Source: Dryococelus australis (Eukaryota; Arthropoda; Insecta; Phasmatodea; Phasmatidae). Taken from it: a stretch of 64,000 nt of DNA. The stretch is taken from the NCBI GenBank assembly GCA_029891345.1, contig CM056994.1:143862457-143926456 (forward strand), written 5' to 3'. A model generated the notes under the pieces. It had not been told where the DNA came from, ran no database searches, and worked only from the letters and a program-made list of their open reading frames with translations. Shown in pieces: positions 59,491 through 64,000 of the stretch. A program made the position numbers and the translations under genes. The first letter of the stretch is position 1. Each line of letters starts with the position of its first letter.

Positions 59491-60170
59491 CAGGTATACA
59501 CATATTTACTGGCTTCTACTTCTCCTCATCATTAGCATTCGTACGCTAGGCCAAATAAAAGAGGGAAATTTAAATTTTGTCAGCCATGTCACATTTGTCA
59601 TTCACATAGTCTTTGTGAAATCGAAAATGATTAGTTGATTAGGCACAGCCTATGCAAAATTTCCTGGGGAAGCACGCTATGTAGTTATGTAAATGTTAAT
59701 AGGAATTAATGAAAGCGTTTTATTAATTTTATAAACTTCATAAATGTATTATGCAAAGGATGATAAAATATGTTTATAAAATCCCGTATCGAATTTTCTT
59801 TTAATTTTTTATTGCAGCCATAAATGATTTGAATGGAAAATTATCGTTAATAATTTGTTCTCAGGTATAAATATTTGTAATCTGCCGATAGAGAAGTGGA
59901 AACATATATTTGTACTAGCTGTTTTCGATTAATCAAGATTTTCTAAGGGTCTTGATAATGATTTGATTTCTTTTTATTTGTGTGTTATTTCGTTACATGC
60001 ATTATTAATATTGTCTTTGGCGCGATTCCTTTATTAAATCGTTGATCGAGCGAAAATGTAAAATTCTGTGGGAGGTAAATATGTAATATAATAGCGTAGA
60101 TGTATCAAGAATACAAAAAAATAAGGGGATTCAATTTATGTTCACAAATTGAAACATGATGATTCTAATA
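59175..60170 (+). repeat. ~1-kb direct repeat, copy 2
   Basis: See copy 1. It is preceded by the more complete gag-like frame. Confidence 0.9.
59426..59488. repeat. TA microsatellite
   Basis: About 31 TA units at the same place as the run in copy 1. Confidence 0.95.
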
Positions 60171-60224
60171 ATTTTTTATTTTTATGCAATAACATTTTCA
60201 GAGAAATTGTTCATCGCATTATGC

Positions 60225-60905
60225 GATGAATCTCCGTTTATTGAGTTTACCAATGATTGAAGATATCGCAACAAATCGTTAGAGATCCCGAAATTTTTGA
60301 ATGTCAATCAAATATCTTAGTCTATCTACAAGTTCATTCGGATCTTATGTAAATAGTTAGCCAGTATTCTCGGCATCTTCTACCTTCTTCATGTCGCTTG
60401 TTGCAACATATGTGTTGGAGAGGTGTGTCAGTGCATCGAGGAAATCGCCATCCTCGTCTTCAGCAGTATGACTGTCTTCATGTTATTTTTCATCAATACT
60501 CTCTTTATGGTAATCTTCACTTTCTCTTTTGTATCCTATATGATGTTGGCTTTTCTTTGTATCAGGAGTTCCATGCTTATCAGTATAGAGCCGACGACTG
60601 GATTTCGTGGACTTTCACAGTCTTGCTAGTGAACATTCCACACAAACCGACTCTTCTACACGCATTCCGTCTTTAGCATTAACTGTTTCGTCTCAATCGT
60701 CTATGGAATCAGTACCCAACGATGTAGCATTGAGTAAAGATGGCAACAGTTCCTTGGTCTTAAAAGACGAATCGTTACCGTTCTTGAAGTGGTTCTTGAA
60801 TGTATCACCTTTCATAAACTTTGGCCATTCTCGTAATTCTTCGTCATGCTAAAAGGCTTCTTCGTACAGGTGATTATTTCTTGTCGAGGAGTATTTTGAC
60901 CGCAG
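60225..60905 (-). pseudogene. Mobile-element-type ORF remnant
   Basis: On the minus strand, one frame is nearly continuous for ~220 codons with about five stops. It reads HDEELREWPKFMKGDTFKNH, a Lys/Ser/Asp-rich middle with RRLYTDKHGTPDTKKSQH, a strongly acidic part (HTAEDEDGDFLDALTHL), and near its end DPNELVDRLRYLI (60306-60345). I associate the last motif with ORFs repeated in arthropod genomes as parts of mobile or virus-like elements, but cannot name the family. A plausible reading is an N-proximal basic segment with acidic linker and a C-terminal oligomerisation helix. No functional copy is present. Confidence 0.45.
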
Positions 60906-61184
60906 GTAAAAACTATATCGCAGAGTCGACACAGGCAACAATCGGACAGCGATGATGCAGATCGCGGCTCCATGTTTCATGAGGTCAAAGGCTGACCTTC
61001 ATATTCACAATTCATATTCACTGTATATACAGAGAATTCCTTAAAATCAAAGTTCAATTCTTGACGCCTGAACCTCAACTAAGGTATCAGCGTGCGTCAG
61101 CACTCTATAAATATATTCTCGCACCGCTCGGAAAAATCGCCAATTAATTTTTTCTGGGACCCAGATAAAATTAATATTCTTTAG

Positions 61185-61655
61185 AATTTCAGGCTTCGAA
61201 TTCAGGGCCGTAAGCCATGCCACAATTTACTATATAGCTTAAATCTTGGTATCAGTTGCGCATGAATATTAGACAGTGAAAATTTGATGTATAAACGTCG
61301 CTAAATAAAAGCTTAAAAAACTCGGGTCGTTAATCAAATTGCGAACCTTTTATCTTACACTGATCCCCATACCCAATAGCTAAAACCGTCGTTTCCCTTT
61401 ATTATGAGTTCCTAAAACAGTCTCTGAATTTTTCTCTTAGTCCGAAAGTGAATTAGTAATAATTTTTATAGTTTCGTGTTTCAAACTCAGGTCCCTACAC
61501 CATGACACACTTTTGGAGATGATTTAATCCTTACATCAGTTGCGCATGAATACTAAACAGTAAGAAATTTATGTACACACATCGCTAAAATGGTTTCAAT
61601 AGCTAAGGTCATTAATATATTTGGAATCCTTTTATTTCACTATGAATTATTTTCT
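61185..61655 (+). repeat. Two-copy ~283-bp tandem duplication
   Basis: 'tcaggtcc..acaccatG.CACA' and 'tATCAGTTGCGCATGAATA.Ta.ACAGT' blocks occur in order at ~61188 and ~61470. The copies are well diverged. Confidence 0.7.
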
Positions 61656-63610
61656 TTAAATCTCCGTGCTTAATTGGAATTTTTGTTTATGACGGCAAGT
61701 TTTTATCTTTTACTACAGACAAGTAGCAAACCAAATATTTTTGTTTAGCTATTCTTTTTACAATTTTCTCAAAAAAACGTTTTGACAAATAAAAAAACAC
61801 AATTATGTTATTTTAGCAACCATTTCACTCTTTCAAAAGATGAGAATACATTAGTAGAGACATCAATTCTATAACTTTGTCATCTCTATCATCGGGTAGA
61901 ATTTTTGTATATGTGATTTATATCTGAAGTCTTTATTCATGTCGTAAGTATGGCATTTTGTAGTAAACCATTGTATCAGCTTCTCTGCATAAGTTTCTAT
62001 ATCCAGACTTCCAGATTTTGCAAGATTTTAAGAATGGCTGCACTCTATATATGAATCAGCGAAGTTATGCGTTTGATCCATGTGTTCTTTCTTAACGGCA
62101 AGTTTGTGATTCTAACAAAAAATAACTTCCAGCGAATTTATTAACATTAAATTAGTTGAGTTGACGTATAAACGTGTGAAAATAGGCGGCTAACGTATTT
62201 TTTAGTTTTCATTATTTATAAAAACTTGATTTTCAGTTATTAATTTACATTTAACTTGGATGAGTAAGTGTCAATGAAAATGTAATTAACTAATTACGGC
62301 ACGTAAGTTAATTTTGTAGGTTGCTTAATATCTTAGCTTATAGAACTGCAGATTTTTTTGCCTGTGAAATAAAAAATGTGATTAAATGTAAATTTTAGTA
62401 ATACGAAACACTTTGTTCTACATATAAAATTGTCATGTTCTGAAGAGTAATATTTTATCTCTCAATTTTCAAATAACGTAGGTACTTACTTTTAGAAATC
62501 GATGTCTGTGAAATCATCAATGCAAATGTATCACTTCGAACTTCTGACAAATAAATAATTTAAAACGACGACTTTACACTTACATCAAATTTGCGCTCTG
62601 TATGGTGGAACATAAATTCTTTCGAGAATCTCAAGGTGCAAAATTCTACTTCGTCATACCAGAAACATGTAAGCCAACACTGTAAAAATATTTTGTAATT
62701 TTACCATATACGTTTATAGAAATGACAACGTGTGTTTTGTAGAAGGATTTACGAAGTATTTATACCGCGATTCCTACAACTGTTTCTGAAAACGTGAATT
62801 GTGTGTGAAATGTACGAAATATGTTTGGGATGATTACTAGTACACAGAAGGCAGCATTTGGGCACATTCGGGTTTCCTTTGCAACACGCATTTGCAGCAG
62901 GGAATATTGTTGGTGCTTTCGTCGATTTCTTATGTCCGCTGTGCGAAAATATGTGTTTAGCCATTTGGTTTGATGTTTGTGGAGTTTTTGAATATTTAAG
63001 TTGTGGTTATTTTCATCAATTTTCGGGTACCTTATAGGAAGGTCAATAATAAATTATACATTTAATCTTCTCATAATATTTATCATGCCTTTCTTGTCGT
63101 AGAAATGCTTAATTCGTGGCTAAAACGTGGCTTAAATAAATCAGTTTATACCTGTTTAGGTGTTTTAAAATAGGTTATACTTACATATGTAAAGGTATTA
63201 CAATTATTTGGATTGGGTTCCAAATATGTAAAAGAAGAATAACATTTAGTAAAAATCTCGCCTTTATAGACCCTCCAAACGAGTGGATTCCGGGAGCTGA
63301 AGCAGGTGTAAAGATTAAAGAATATTATATCCTATAAACAGAAAAAAACACAAATATCCTAATTTGAATAACTGGGAAACACACATTAGGCCTACTGTGT
63401 AACTATATATTATTTCCCAATGTTTAACAGCTAAACTTTACCTAAACTTATTTAGGAGATTAAGTTTACAAACCCAAAATGACCTTAAATTTAGGCTAAT
63501 ATAGATGGAAATTGATTATTTTCTGTGTACAAGGTGTCTGTTATGCCCATATTTATTGTAACTTTACTATTGAAGATCTATTAAATACTAGAAAGATGTC
63601 TTGCAGCATA
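61656..63610. other. AT-rich sequence, no gene recognised
   Basis: Only short frames. The minus-strand 71-codon frame at 62749-62964 is Cys/His-containing but shows no regular finger spacing. Confidence 0.4.
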
Positions 63611-63715
63611 GCATATAATGTGAGTAATAACAAGTTGTTGCAATAGCATATAATGTGAGTAATAACAAGTTGTTGCAATAGCATATAATGTGAGTAATAA
63701 CAAGTTGTTGCAATA
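63611..63715 (+). repeat. Three perfect 35-bp tandem repeats
   Basis: Three identical units beginning gcatataatgtgagtaataa. Identity of all three suggests recent expansion. There are no spacers, so this is not a CRISPR array. Confidence 0.97.
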
Positions 63716-64000
63716 GGGCCATAGTTTGATGAAAGCAATTAATTATTATTCCCCCCAGCTTAAAAAAATTCCATTCAGAATTCAGAATACAGTTATTGCA
63801 GTTACAATTAATGACGAACAGCACTAGTAATATCTAACAACAAATAATTTTTTGTTCGTTTTTAACATTAAGCCCTGGCTTAGTCACCTTGGCCGTGTTA
63901 GTGTGCAACGTCAAATAGTCGCTGTCCGAATTCACGACTAGGGCATGACTGCTTCTTAGAATATCCCCTTCAGCTAACAACATGAGCGGTGAGCCCTTCG
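63716..64000. other. End of window, no gene recognised
   Basis: The last ~120 bp are GC-richer and could be the start of another element or exon that continues beyond the window. Confidence 0.3.

Noticed and set aside
55525..60170. LTR pair of one retroelement
   Set aside because: The gag-like frame extends into the second repeat and no protease, RT or integrase lies between the repeats.
62749..62964. A small Cys-rich protein gene
   Set aside because: The Cys/His spacing fits no finger or toxin-like knot, there is no signal peptide, and the frame is short enough to arise by chance.
63611..63715. CRISPR-like direct repeats
   Set aside because: The units abut with no spacers, there are only three, and the window is eukaryotic.

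Overview
This is a eukaryotic nuclear window, most likely from a large-genome arthropod (an insect is my best guess). It is strongly AT-rich, has no operon structure, and carries tRNA-derived SINEs, Ty3/gypsy retroelements, a Polinton/adintovirus-type polymerase relic, foldback elements, microsatellites and minisatellites. I found no intact host gene. Nearly everything recognisable is a mobile element or its remains, most of it broken by stops and frameshifts. All identities and boundaries were read by eye from the sequence.

Layout. 1-2.8 kb is AT-rich unique sequence with a TA microsatellite. 2.8-4.16 kb is a degenerate ~285-bp tandem array. It ends in a tail split by a compact 3.8-kb element (4165-7971) with Polinton-type ends: AG...CT termini, ~450-bp inverted repeats and a near-perfect 6-bp target duplication. 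This element has none of the usual Polinton genes that I can see. A SINE and a SINE-like fragment follow at 8.4-8.9 kb. A decayed Ty3/gypsy element lies on the minus strand at 9.2-15.3 kb. 16.2-17.2 kb is a detached piece of a foldback family. 20.6-27.5 kb is a second copy of the 285-bp array, carrying a 4.7-kb foldback element (FB-A, 21028-25773, itself hit by a SINE) and a 235-bp MITE.

29.0-35.3 kb is a 6.3-kb giant hairpin element (FB-B) with mirror-image minisatellites and ~115-bp tandem units rich in the nuclear-receptor motif TGACCTTGA. 37.5-42.7 kb is a ~140-bp array interrupted by a Ty3/gypsy element with both LTRs but no integrase. 43.7-45.8 kb is a single arm of the FB-B family (FB-C). 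46.9-49.8 kb holds two minisatellites, a zinc-finger ORF and the N-terminal half of a protein-primed type-B DNA polymerase of Polinton/adintovirus type, cut by a 2.8-kb inverted-repeat element (49791-52601). 55.5-60.2 kb contains a direct ~1-kb duplication with a gag-like fragment at its edge. A minus-strand mobile-element pseudogene follows at 60.2-60.9 kb. The rest is AT-rich sequence with small tandem repeats.

The parts worth most attention are the small Polinton-ended element, whose insertion is supported by a paralogous empty site in the same window; the foldback family, with hairpins of 4.7 and 6.3 kb, receptor-motif arrays and an almost unchanged ~410-bp core; and the 2.8-kb inverted-repeat element that sits in the polymerase relic and carries small ORFs inside its inverted repeats.
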